From: Gemmobacter caeni
Lineage (GTDB): Bacteria; Pseudomonadota; Alphaproteobacteria; Rhodobacterales; Rhodobacteraceae
Assembly: GCF_003054195.1 (NCBI RefSeq)
Contig: NZ_QBKP01000019.1
Location: 22,783 to 86,782, forward strand
DNA length: 64,000 bases
Direction: 5' to 3'
Positions 22,720 through 30,363 of the stretch are shown here, one piece after another (position 1 is the stretch's first letter; every line of letters starts with the position of its first letter). Below the pieces are notes generated by a model. That model worked only from the letters and a program-made list of their open reading frames with translations, was not told where the DNA came from and made no database searches. The position numbers were made by a program, and so were the translations under genes.

Positions 22720-22884
22720 GCTGGCAGGTCTCCCGGCTTGCGGAGTGGATTTCTCCCCGACCCCGACCTTCCCGGCTGTTTGCCAGTGGTATGGGGTCTC
22801 TCCGGTCACGGTCGCGGGGGCGGCTGCGCTTGGCCCTTGAGCCTGTCGCATTCCCTTTTCACCTGCCTCGCGGCAGGAACCAGC
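22720..22884 (-). promoter_or_regulatory. Cobalamin (AdoCbl) riboswitch
   Basis: Read on the minus strand, the sequence has the ordered landmarks of the class: a closing P1 stem (GCTGG at 22880-22884 with CCAGC at 22720-22724), GGTGAAAAGGGAATGCGACA, AAGCGCAGCCGCCCCCGCGACCG, the CCACTGGCAAACAGCCGGGAAGG region that includes the B12 box, and the 3' AGCCGGGAGACCTGCC segment. It lies about 104 bp upstream of the DUF1636-cobW-cobN run, so B12 is expected to switch that operon off. cobO starts divergently 158 bp away. Confidence 0.95.
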
Positions 22885-23042
22885 ATGGCCCGCTTGTGCC
22901 ACATCCCCCGGCGAAGTCAAGCGCGGCCCGCGCCGCTTCGGCGGGCAGGCGCGACATGGCGCGCGCCGCGCGCGGGCCGTCGCTTCGCGGCTTCCGGTGG
23001 ACAAGGGCCACCGCTATGCTGCCCCGCGAACAGGAGGATACG

Positions 23043-23681
23043 ATGCAAGATACCGCCCCGCAGACCGAAGTTCCGGCAGAGGATCTGGCCCGCCATGCCG
23101 CCAAGATGGCGAAGAAGAAAGCCGCCCGTGACAAGATCATGGCGACGAAAGAAGGCGAAAAGGGGCTGCTCATTGTCCATACCGGCGCGGGCAAGGGCAA
23201 AAGCTCCAGCGGGTTCGGCATGATCCTGCGCTGCATCGCCCATGGTATGCCCTGCGCCGTGGTGCAGTTCATCAAGGGCGCCTGGGACACGGGCGAGCGG
23301 CGCCTGATCAAAGAGAATTTCGCGGGTCTCTGCCAGTTTCACGCCATGGGCGAGGGCTTCACCTGGGAAACCCAGGACCGCGCCCGTGACATCGCCATGG
23401 CGCGCAAGGGCTGGGAGAAGGCGAAAGAGCTGATCCGCGACCCGGAGATCCGCTTCGTGCTGCTGGACGAAATCAATATCGCGCTGCGCTACGATTATCT
23501 GCCGCTGGACGAGGTTCTGGACTTCCTGCGCGACGAGAAGCCGCCGATGACCCATGTCTGCCTCACGGGCCGCAACGCCAGGGAAGAGCTGATCGAACTG
23601 GCCGATCTGGTGACCGAGATGGCGCTGGTGAAGCATCCGTTCCGCTCGGGGATCAAGGGTCAGAAGGGCGTCGAGTTCTGA
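23043..23681 (+). CDS. cobO: Cob(I)yrinic acid a,c-diamide adenosyltransferase
   Basis: 212 residues. Attaches the 5'-deoxyadenosyl group from ATP to Co(I). The P-loop HTGAGKGKSSS is at residues 46-56, HAMGEGFTWETQD near 104, and LLDEINIALRYDYLPLDEVL near 140 carries the Walker B acidic pair. The N-terminal helix EDLARHAAKMAKKKAARDKI is typical of CobO/BtuR. ATG is preceded by AGGAGGATACG, a strong ribosome-binding site. It is divergent from the riboswitch operon and first in the short plus-strand cob group. Confidence 0.96.
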   Translation: MQDTAPQTEVPAEDLARHAAKMAKKKAARDKIMATKEGEKGLLIVHTGAGKGKSSSGFGMILRCIAHGMPCAVVQFIKGAWDTGERRLIKENFAGLCQFHAMGEGFTWETQDRARDIAMARKGWEKAKELIRDPEIRFVLLDEINIALRYDYLPLDEVLDFLRDEKPPMTHVCLTGRNAREELIELADLVTEMALVKHPFRSGIKGQKGVEF

Positions 23682-23692
23682 CCGGCCGGGGA

Positions 23693-23750
23693 GGGGGCTC
23701 TGCCCCCGTCGCTGCGCGACTCCCCCGGGATATTTAAGGCCAAGATGAAA
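23693..23750. repeat. Dispersed repeat, left member of the inverted pair between cobO and cobQ
   Basis: A GC-rich hairpin GGGGGC-TCT-GCCCCC (23693-23707), then a 29-bp core at 23722-23750 that includes GATATTTAAGGCCAAGATGA. The core is a perfect reverse complement of 23890-23918. It may double as the cobO terminator. Confidence 0.8.
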
Positions 23751-23889
23751 GCAACGAGATGTTAACCGAATCGCGGCAGGTTGAAGGGGCGGAACAGGGA
23801 GGGATCCCGATGGCCGCCCAAGGTGAAAGCGCCGCGTCTCTGCCGTGGAAACGGCCCGGGATGCGGCGCCCAAATCGGGCTGGGTGCCA
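23751..23889. other. 139-bp spacer between inverted repeats
   Basis: No convincing gene. The open frames are short, mostly non-methionine, and codon use is unlike the neighbours. It is bounded exactly by the two 29-bp inverted cores, so the whole 23693-23951 segment has the form of a small palindromic insertion of the MITE kind, or two repeats that landed tail to tail. Confidence 0.4.
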
Positions 23890-23951
23890 TTTCATCTTGG
23901 CCTTAAATATCCCGGGGGTGAGGCCCGCAGGGCCGAGGGGGCAGCGCCCCC
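23890..23951. repeat. Dispersed repeat, right member of the inverted pair
   Basis: The core at 23890-23918 (including TCATCTTGGCCTTAAATATC) is followed by a hairpin GGGGGC-AGC-GCCCCC (23937-23951). It ends 22 bp before the cobQ start, so the hairpin may affect cobQ translation or transcription. Confidence 0.8.
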
Positions 23952-23973
23952 ATCCTGTCCAGGAAGAGGCGCG

Positions 23974-25416
23974 ATGACGGCGCTGATGATCCAGGGGGCG
24001 GGGTCGAATGTCGGCAAGTCGCTGCTGGTCGCGGGGCTTTGCCGGGCAGCGCGGCGACGCGGTTTGAAGGTGGCGCCCTTCAAGCCGCAGAATATGTCGA
24101 ACAACGCCGCCGTTACATCTGACGGGGGCGAGATCGGGCGGGCGCAGGCGTTGCAGGCCCTGGCCTGCGGGCTGGAGCCGGTGGTGGACATGAACCCGGT
24201 GCTGCTGAAGCCGGAAAGCGAGACCGGCGCACAGGTGGTGGTGCAGGGACGGCGGCTGACCACGACGCGGGCGGCGGACTATCCGGCGCTGAAGCCACGT
24301 CTGATGGGGGCGGTGCAGGAAAGCTTTGCCCGGTTGCGGGCAGCGCATGATCTGGTGATCGTCGAGGGGGCGGGCAGCCCCGCCGAGGTCAACCTGCGCG
24401 CGGGCGATATCGCCAATATGGGTTTCGCGCGGGCGGCGGATGTGCCGGTGGTATTGGCCGGGGACATCGACCGGGGTGGAGTGATCGCGCAGATGATCGG
24501 CACGCAGGCGGTGCTTGACCCGGAGGATGCTGCGATGATCGTGGGGTTCATCATCAACAAGTTCCGGGGCGATGTTCGCCTGTTCGATGGCGGTTACCGG
24601 CTGATCGCGGATCGCACCGGCTGGCGTGGGTTCGGAGTGTTGCCGTGGTTTGGCGATGCCGCGCGGCTGCCCGCCGAGGATGCGCTGGACCTGCCACGCG
24701 CGCGCGGCGATGGCGCGCTGCATGTGGTCTGCCTCGCGCTGTCGCGGATCGCCAATTTCGATGATCTGGACCCGCTGGCGCAGGAGCCTGCCGTGCGGCT
24801 GACGCTGCTGCCCGCCGGGCAGCCCATTCCGGGCGACGCCGATCTGGTGATCCTTCCGGGCAGCAAATCGACGCGCGGCGATCTGGCCTTCCTGCGCGCG
24901 CAGGGGTGGGACATTGATCTTGCCGCCCATGTGCGGCGCGGCGGGCATGTGCTGGGCATTTGCGGCGGGTATCAGATGCTGGGCCATGTGGTGCGTGATC
25001 CCGAGGGGATCGAGGGACCGGCGGGCGAAACGCCGGGGTTGGGGCTGCTGGACATTGAGACGGTGATGACCCCGGACAAGCGGCTGACCCGCACCCGCGC
25101 CACCCATGCCGCCACCGGCCTCGATGTCGAGGGGTATGAAATCCATATCGGGCGCAGCGACGGCCCGGCCCGTACCCGGCCGTTCGCCTTTGTCGAGGGC
25201 GCCCCCGAAGGCGCGGTCTCGGCTGATGGCCGCATCATTGGCAGCTATCTGCACGGGCTGTTCCGGGCCGATGCCTTCCGCGCGGCCTTCCTGCGGGGCC
25301 TCGGGGCCACATCGGCGCTGGGCTATGAGGCCACAGTCGAGGCGACGCTGGACGCGCTCGCCGATCACATGGAGGCGTATCTGGACGTGCCGGGTCTGCT
25401 CGCGCTGGCGCGCTGA
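23974..25416 (+). CDS. cobQ: Cobyric acid synthase
   Basis: 480 residues. Amidates the b, d, e and g side chains of adenosyl-cobyrinic acid diamide. The N-terminal P-loop [18 protein letters not shown] (7-24), [11 protein letters not shown] (about 38-48), [13 protein letters not shown] and [10 protein letters not shown] belong to the CobQ ATPase domain. The C-terminal amidotransferase domain has [14 protein letters not shown] with the catalytic Cys and YEIHIG with the His. The start has AGGAAGAGG upstream. The repeat pair between cobO and cobQ separates them by 292 bp, so cobQ may have its own promoter. Confidence 0.96.
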   Translation: MTALMIQGAGSNVGKSLLVAGLCRAARRRGLKVAPFKPQNMSNNAAVTSDGGEIGRAQALQALACGLEPVVDMNPVLLKPESETGAQVVVQGRRLTTTRAADYPALKPRLMGAVQESFARLRAAHDLVIVEGAGSPAEVNLRAGDIANMGFARAADVPVVLAGDIDRGGVIAQMIGTQAVLDPEDAAMIVGFIINKFRGDVRLFDGGYRLIADRTGWRGFGVLPWFGDAARLPAEDALDLPRARGDGALHVVCLALSRIANFDDLDPLAQEPAVRLTLLPAGQPIPGDADLVILPGSKSTRGDLAFLRAQGWDIDLAAHVRRGGHVLGICGGYQMLGHVVRDPEGIEGPAGETPGLGLLDIETVMTPDKRLTRTRATHAATGLDVEGYEIHIGRSDGPARTRPFAFVEGAPEGAVSADGRIIGSYLHGLFRADAFRAAFLRGLGATSALGYEATVEATLDALADHMEAYLDVPGLLALAR

Positions 25417-25468
25417 CTTGCGCGCAAGGGGCGGTGCGGCTACCGATGGGCGGGAACAGGAGACCCGC

Positions 25469-26488
25469 ATGACCGACCGCATCCCCGTCACCATCCTCAC
25501 CGGCTTTCTGGGCGCCGGAAAGACCACGCTGCTGAACCGGCTGATGACCGAGCCGGGCTTTGGCGATACTGCGGTCATCGTCAATGAATTCGGCGCGGTG
25601 GATGTGGATGGCGGGCTGATGGAGGGCGTGGGCGACCGCGCCTTTGCCTCCTCCACCGGCTGTATATGCTGCACGGTCTCGGGCGATGTGCGGCTGACGC
25701 TGCTGCGCCTCAAGGATGAGGCGGACAGCGGCAAGGACCCCGCCTTCAGCCGCGTGGTGATCGAAACGACCGGCCTCGCCGATCCTGCTCCGGTCATGCA
25801 GACTTTCATGACCAATGATATCATGCTGGACAATTTCGTGCTGAACGGTGTGGTGACGGTGGTCGATGCCGCCAATGCGACCGAGGCGCTGGACCGATAT
25901 GACGAGGCGCGGCGGCAGGTGGGCGTCGCCGATCTGCTGGTGATCTCGAAAACCGATCTGGCGGACCCGGCGCCGGTGGTTGAGCGTCTGACCGCGCTCG
26001 CCCCCAATGCCGGGGTGGTGACCGCCGCCGATCTGACTGCCGAACGGCTGTTTTCGATTGCCGCCTACGATGTGGCGGGCAAGCCGCCGGTGGTGGCGGA
26101 GTGGTTGCGGTTCGCCAGCACCGGCCACCATCATCACCATCACAGTGCCAACCACCATGGCGGCAGCGTCACCGCCTTCTGCTTCATGGCCGATCAGCCG
26201 ATCGAGGCGAGCGTGATGCAGATGGCAATCGGCGCGTTGCAATCGACCTATGGCCCTGATCTTCTGCGTCTCAAGGGGCTGGTGGAATTGCAGGAACTGC
26301 CGGGACGTCCCACGGTCTTCCATGCCGTGCAGCATATCCTCAGCCCGCCGCGCAGCCTGCCCGGATGGCCCGAGGGGATGGCGGGATCGCGGCTGGTGAT
26401 CATTGCCGCCGGGCCGGGGCGCAACCAGTTGCCCGCGATGATGGCCAGCTTCCTGCCCGAGATGCGGCAGGTTGGCGAGGGTTGGTAG
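25469..26488 (+). CDS. COG0523 GTPase, CobW-like paralogue
   Basis: 339 residues. A second G3E GTPase: Walker A GFLGAGKT near residues 12-19, STGCICCTV with CxCC cysteines at 65-68, ETTGLADPAP, ISKTDLADP, and a six-His run plus HH (TGHHHHHHSANHHGG) before the C-terminal domain. It is closer to the YjiA/ZigA-type than to cobW itself. COG0523 proteins carry zinc, cobalt or other metals to target enzymes, and the family is mixed. It lies 52 bp after cobQ and 3 bp before the DUF1345 gene, so it is likely co-transcribed with both; a cobalt role is suggested by context but not shown. No Zur box is visible before it. Confidence 0.88.
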   Translation: MTDRIPVTILTGFLGAGKTTLLNRLMTEPGFGDTAVIVNEFGAVDVDGGLMEGVGDRAFASSTGCICCTVSGDVRLTLLRLKDEADSGKDPAFSRVVIETTGLADPAPVMQTFMTNDIMLDNFVLNGVVTVVDAANATEALDRYDEARRQVGVADLLVISKTDLADPAPVVERLTALAPNAGVVTAADLTAERLFSIAAYDVAGKPPVVAEWLRFASTGHHHHHHSANHHGGSVTAFCFMADQPIEASVMQMAIGALQSTYGPDLLRLKGLVELQELPGRPTVFHAVQHILSPPRSLPGWPEGMAGSRLVIIAAGPGRNQLPAMMASFLPEMRQVGEGW

Positions 26489-26491
26489 CCG

Positions 26492-27091
26492 ATGTTCGCC
26501 CGCCACCGCCGCTTTGTCCTTGCCCTGATGCTTGGCGTGGCGCTGGGCGGTGCGGGCTGGCTCTGGGGGCTGAGTGCCGCACGCGCCGTGCTGCTGGCGG
26601 CCGACAGCGCCTTTCTGGTCTATCTTGGGCTTGTCGGCCTGTTTCTGCGCGGCATGTCGCCCGAGGATCTGCGCCGCCATTCCGAACTGTCGGACGAGGG
26701 TGTGCCGCTGATTGCGGCGCTGGCGCTGGGCTCGGTCGGGCTGAGCCTTGGCGCCATTGCGCTGGCGATGAATCACGGTGGCCCGGTGGAAGTGGCGCTG
26801 GCCGTCGCCTCGGTCCCGCTGGGCTGGACGGTGCTGCATGTGCTGACGGCGTTCCATTATGCCGCGCTTTGGTATGACAAGGGCGCGAAGGGGCTGAGCT
26901 TTCCGGGCAATCAGACCCCCGGCCCATGGGATTTCCTGTATTTCAGCTTCACCGTGGGCATGACCGCGCAGGTCTCCGACGTTATCGTCGAACGTGCCGC
27001 CCTGCGCCGCCTTGTGCTGGCGCATGGGGTGGTGTCGTTCTTCTACAACACCGTCATTCTGGCGCTGGCGGTGAATGTGGCGGTGGGGTGA
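26492..27091 (+). CDS. DUF1345 membrane protein
   Basis: 199 residues with about five hydrophobic segments. The family-typical stretch FHYAALWYDKGAKGLSFPGNQTPGPWDFLYFSFTVGMTAQVSDV lies between residues 116 and 165. Function is unknown in the family. It starts 3 bp after the COG0523 GTPase gene and converges on parE with a 12-bp gap that leaves no room for a separate terminator. Confidence 0.82.
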   Translation: MFARHRRFVLALMLGVALGGAGWLWGLSAARAVLLAADSAFLVYLGLVGLFLRGMSPEDLRRHSELSDEGVPLIAALALGSVGLSLGAIALAMNHGGPVEVALAVASVPLGWTVLHVLTAFHYAALWYDKGAKGLSFPGNQTPGPWDFLYFSFTVGMTAQVSDVIVERAALRRLVLAHGVVSFFYNTVILALAVNVAVG

Positions 27092-27103
27092 GGGGAAGCC
27101 CCC

Positions 27104-29059
27104 TCACACATCCAGTTCCTCCACGAACCGCGCGTTTTCCTGAATGTACTGGAAGCGCAGTTCCGGTTTCTTGCCCATCAGCCGTTCGACCAGATCGCCG
27201 GTTTCGCCCGGTTCGTCCTCGTCGATGCTGACGCGGATCAGGGTGCGGGATTTGGGGTCCATCGTGGTTTCCTTCAGGTCCTTGGCGTCCATCTCGCCAA
27301 GTCCCTTGAAGCGTTGCACGTCGATCTTGCCCTTGCCGCCAAGGCCCTTTTCCAGCCAGTGTTCTTTTTCGGCGTCATTGGCGACGTAAAGCCGTTTGGC
27401 GCCCTGCGTCAGCCGGTAAAGCGGCGGGCAGGCGAGGTAGAGGTGGCCCTTGTCGATCAGCGGGCGCATCTGGGTGAAGAAGAAGGTCATCAGCAGGCTG
27501 GCAATGTGGGCACCGTCCACATCGGCGTCGGTCATGATGATGATCTTGTCATAGCGCAGGTCATCGGTGCGGAACTTCGTGCCCATGCTGACACCCAGCG
27601 CCTCGCAGATGTCGCGGATCTCGGCATTGTCGGCCAGTTTGTTCGAGGCCGCGCCCAGCACGTTCAGCACCTTGCCGCGCAAGGGCAGCAGCGCCTGATA
27701 TTCGCGGTCGCGCGCGCCCTTGGCCGACCCGCCAGCCGAGTCACCCTCGACGATGAACAGTTCCGTCCCCTCGCGGTTCTTGGCGGAGCAATCGGTCAGC
27801 TTGCCGGGCAGGCGCAGGCGTTTGGTCGCAGATTTGCGCTGCGTTTCCTTTTCCTGCCTGCGGCGCAGCCGTTCCTCGGCGCGCAGCACAAGGAAATCGA
27901 GGATCGCGCCCGCTGATTTGGTGTCATTCGCCAGCCAGGTGTCGAAATGGTCGCGCACCGCGCCCTCGACCCATTTCGCGGCCTCCTCGGTGGACAGGCG
28001 GTCCTTGGTCTGGCCCACGAATTGCGGTTCTCGGATGAAGCACGACACCAGCGCGCAGCCTCCCGCGAGCAGGTCGTCGCGGGTGATCTGTTCGGCCTTG
28101 CGGTTCTTGACCAGCTCGCCATAGGCGCGCACGCCCTTCAGGATCGCGGCCCAGAAGCCCGCCTCATGCGTGCCGCCCTCGGGGGTGGGCACGGTGTTGC
28201 AATAGCTGTGGATGAAGCCGTCGCGCGCGGGCGTCCAGTTGATCGCCCATTCGACGGAACCGGGAACGCCGTATTTCTCGGTGAAGCTCACCTTACCGGC
28301 GAAGGGCTTTTCCGAATAGGTTTCAACCTTTTGCAGGCTTTCGCTCAGGTAATCCGCCAAGCCGCCGGGGAAGTGGAAGGTGGCCTCCTGCGGGGTTTCG
28401 CCGTCTTCGATGGCGGATTTCCAGCGGATTTCCACGCCCGAGAACAGATAGGCCTTGGACCGCACCATCTTGAACAGCCGCGCGGGTTTCAGCTTCAGCG
28501 AGCCGAAGATCTCGGGGTCCGGGTGGAAGGTCACGGTGGTGCCGCGCCGGTTGGGGGCGGCGCCCAGCTTTGCAATCGGCCCCTGCGGGACACCGCGCGA
28601 GAAGCGTTGTTCGTAAAGCTCTTTGTTGCGGGCCACCTGCACGATCAGCGAATCCGACAGCGCGTTCACCACCGAAGACCCCACGCCGTTCAGACCGCCC
28701 GAGGTCGAATAGGCCTTGTTCGAGAATTTGCCGCCCGCGTGCAGCACGGTCAGAATGACCTCCAGCGCGGATTTTCCGGGGAATTTCGGATGCGGATCGA
28801 CCGGCATGCCGCGCCCGTTGTCGCGGACGGTGACGGAATGATCCTCGTGCATTTCGACCTCGATCCGGTTCGCATGGCCCGCCACCGCCTCGTCCATCGA
28901 ATTGTCGAGGATCTCGGCGACAAGGTGATGCAGCGCGCGTTCATCGGTGCCGCCGATATACATGCCGGGCCGCTTGCGCACGGGCTCCAGCCCTTCCAGC
29001 ACCTCGATGGAGGAGGCGTTATATTCTTCGGGCTGGGCGGCGAACATGTCGGTGGGCAT
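27104..29059 (-). CDS. parE: DNA topoisomerase IV subunit B
   Basis: 651 residues. ATPase subunit of the enzyme that decatenates daughter chromosomes. The GHKL fold is visible as EILDNSMDEAVAGHA (49-63), DNGRGMPVD (80-88) and GGLNGVGSSVVNAL (121-134). The TOPRIM domain has EGDSAGGSAKGARDREYQALLPLRGK (438-463) and DADVDGAHI (511-519). The C-terminus RFKGLGEMDAKDLKETTMDP is typical. The RxYKGLGEM-type motif and the shorter length favour ParE over GyrB. It is convergent with the DUF1345 gene. Confidence 0.96.
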   Translation of the reverse strand: MPTDMFAAQPEEYNASSIEVLEGLEPVRKRPGMYIGGTDERALHHLVAEILDNSMDEAVAGHANRIEVEMHEDHSVTVRDNGRGMPVDPHPKFPGKSALEVILTVLHAGGKFSNKAYSTSGGLNGVGSSVVNALSDSLIVQVARNKELYEQRFSRGVPQGPIAKLGAAPNRRGTTVTFHPDPEIFGSLKLKPARLFKMVRSKAYLFSGVEIRWKSAIEDGETPQEATFHFPGGLADYLSESLQKVETYSEKPFAGKVSFTEKYGVPGSVEWAINWTPARDGFIHSYCNTVPTPEGGTHEAGFWAAILKGVRAYGELVKNRKAEQITRDDLLAGGCALVSCFIREPQFVGQTKDRLSTEEAAKWVEGAVRDHFDTWLANDTKSAGAILDFLVLRAEERLRRRQEKETQRKSATKRLRLPGKLTDCSAKNREGTELFIVEGDSAGGSAKGARDREYQALLPLRGKVLNVLGAASNKLADNAEIRDICEALGVSMGTKFRTDDLRYDKIIIMTDADVDGAHIASLLMTFFFTQMRPLIDKGHLYLACPPLYRLTQGAKRLYVANDAEKEHWLEKGLGGKGKIDVQRFKGLGEMDAKDLKETTMDPKSRTLIRVSIDEDEPGETGDLVERLMGKKPELRFQYIQENARFVEELDV

Positions 29060-29171
29060 GGGCTGCTCGATTCCTCTTTGCGGGCGTCTTCAGGGGCGCG
29101 ATTAGACCATTCGGGCGGGCGGGGCGCAAGCTGTTGCGTCCCGCCCGTGACGTCACCGCAGTTTGTAGGCC

Positions 29172-29801
29172 TCAGGCCGGTTCCGCCGACCGCGCCTGCC
29201 ACATGGCCTGAAACGCCGGCCGGGCCTGACAGCGGGCCAGCCAGCTGGCCGTGGCGGGATGCGCCTCCATCAGCGGCTTGTGGCCCTGGGCGTAGCGCAG
29301 GCATTCGGCCACCATCAGATCGGCGACCGTGAAGCGGTCCGACAGCCAGTCGCGGCCGGTAAGATGCGCCTCCAGCCGGGCAAGCCCGCGGGCCAGCTTT
29401 GCAGCCTCGGCCTCAACCACCTGCGGATCTTGCGATTGCAGGATCGCCAGGGAATGCGGTTCGATCGCGGTGGCGGCGAACAGCGCCCAGTTTTCGCTGG
29501 CCGACAGTTCGGCCTCGTCCTTCGGCGCCAGAGGGCCACCGGCGCGGCGGGCCAGATGCAGGCAGATCGCGAGGCTTTCTGTCAGCACCAGATCGCCGTC
29601 GACCAGCGCGGGGATCTGGCCGATGGGGTTCACCGCCAGAAAGCCGGGCGAGGCGGTGTTGACCGGCGCATCGGCGGCGCCGGGATCGGGCAGACGGTAG
29701 GCCTGGATCACCGGAACATGGGTGAAGGGCGTGCCTGTTTCGGCCAGAAGCCAGAGCGGGCGCGAGGCGCGGGAGCGATAGCAGCCGTAAAGCGTGATCA
29801 A
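29172..29801 (-). CDS. Glutathione S-transferase family protein
   Basis: 209 residues. N-terminal thioredoxin-like domain (MITLYGCYRSRASRPLWLLAETG), with NPIGQIPALVDGDLVLTESLAICLHLAR at about 56-83 holding the cis-Pro and the glutathione-binding ES pair; then the all-helical C-terminal domain with DWLSDRFTVADLMVAECL near 152. Substrate is unknown. It is monocistronic between parE and a divergent small membrane protein. Confidence 0.9.
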   Translation of the reverse strand: MITLYGCYRSRASRPLWLLAETGTPFTHVPVIQAYRLPDPGAADAPVNTASPGFLAVNPIGQIPALVDGDLVLTESLAICLHLARRAGGPLAPKDEAELSASENWALFAATAIEPHSLAILQSQDPQVVEAEAAKLARGLARLEAHLTGRDWLSDRFTVADLMVAECLRYAQGHKPLMEAHPATASWLARCQARPAFQAMWQARSAEPA

Positions 29802-29950
29802 GGCGATACCTCCTGAAGGGATATCCCTTCATCCGATGCGCGGGGCAGATTCGGCAACCGTCTTGCCGGAATCGCGGTTTGGGGGCAGGATATCGATAGG
29901 CGCCCGGATTTTACGGCGTCTCAAATCTTTTGCATCTGACGAGGTTTTTC

Positions 29951-30325
29951 ATGACTGGCTTGATGACGGCCGCCATCGCGGCCCTTGCGGCATTGTTCTA
30001 TCTGACCGCAGCACTTTTCCTGAAAGGATGGGGGCAGATCCCGGTCTGGGTGACGCTGGCCGGGGTTGTGGTGACGCTGATCATCGCCTCGGCGCTGGAG
30101 ATGGAGGCCCTGCGCCGCGCGCGCTTTGCCGAGGTCGTGCTGCTGATCATCTGCACCGAGGTGACGCTGGCGCTGATCCTGTCGCGATTCCTGTTCCGGG
30201 ATGGCTTCTCTGCCGTGGAGTTGTGCGGGCTTGCCCTGATGCTGGCAGGGGTTGCGCTGCTGCTGACCGGGGGCGGGCACGGCCATTCCGAAGTGGTGAA
30301 AGCGGTGGAAAGAAGGGTGAGCTGA
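29951..30325 (+). CDS. Small membrane protein, SMR/EamA-like half-size
   Basis: 124 residues with four hydrophobic segments. The pattern (LTAALFLKGWGQIPVWVTLAGVVVTLIIASALEMEALRR... LALILSRFLFRDGFSAVELCGLALMLAGVALLLTG) resembles one EamA/small multidrug resistance unit, which would work as a dimer, but no decisive motif is present. ATG with ACGAGG upstream was preferred to a TTG seven codons earlier. It lies 38 bp before the LuxR-hydrolase gene. Confidence 0.6.
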   Translation: MTGLMTAAIAALAALFYLTAALFLKGWGQIPVWVTLAGVVVTLIIASALEMEALRRARFAEVVLLIICTEVTLALILSRFLFRDGFSAVELCGLALMLAGVALLLTGGGHGHSEVVKAVERRVS

Positions 30326-30363
30326 TGGCCGGAATGTAAAGCGCGCTTGCTTCGTTCCTTGCG

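Noticed and set aside
26110..26160. Six-histidine run in the COG0523 GTPase, resembling a vector tag
   Set aside because: His-rich segments at this place are normal for the family and the surrounding codons continue the natural gene.
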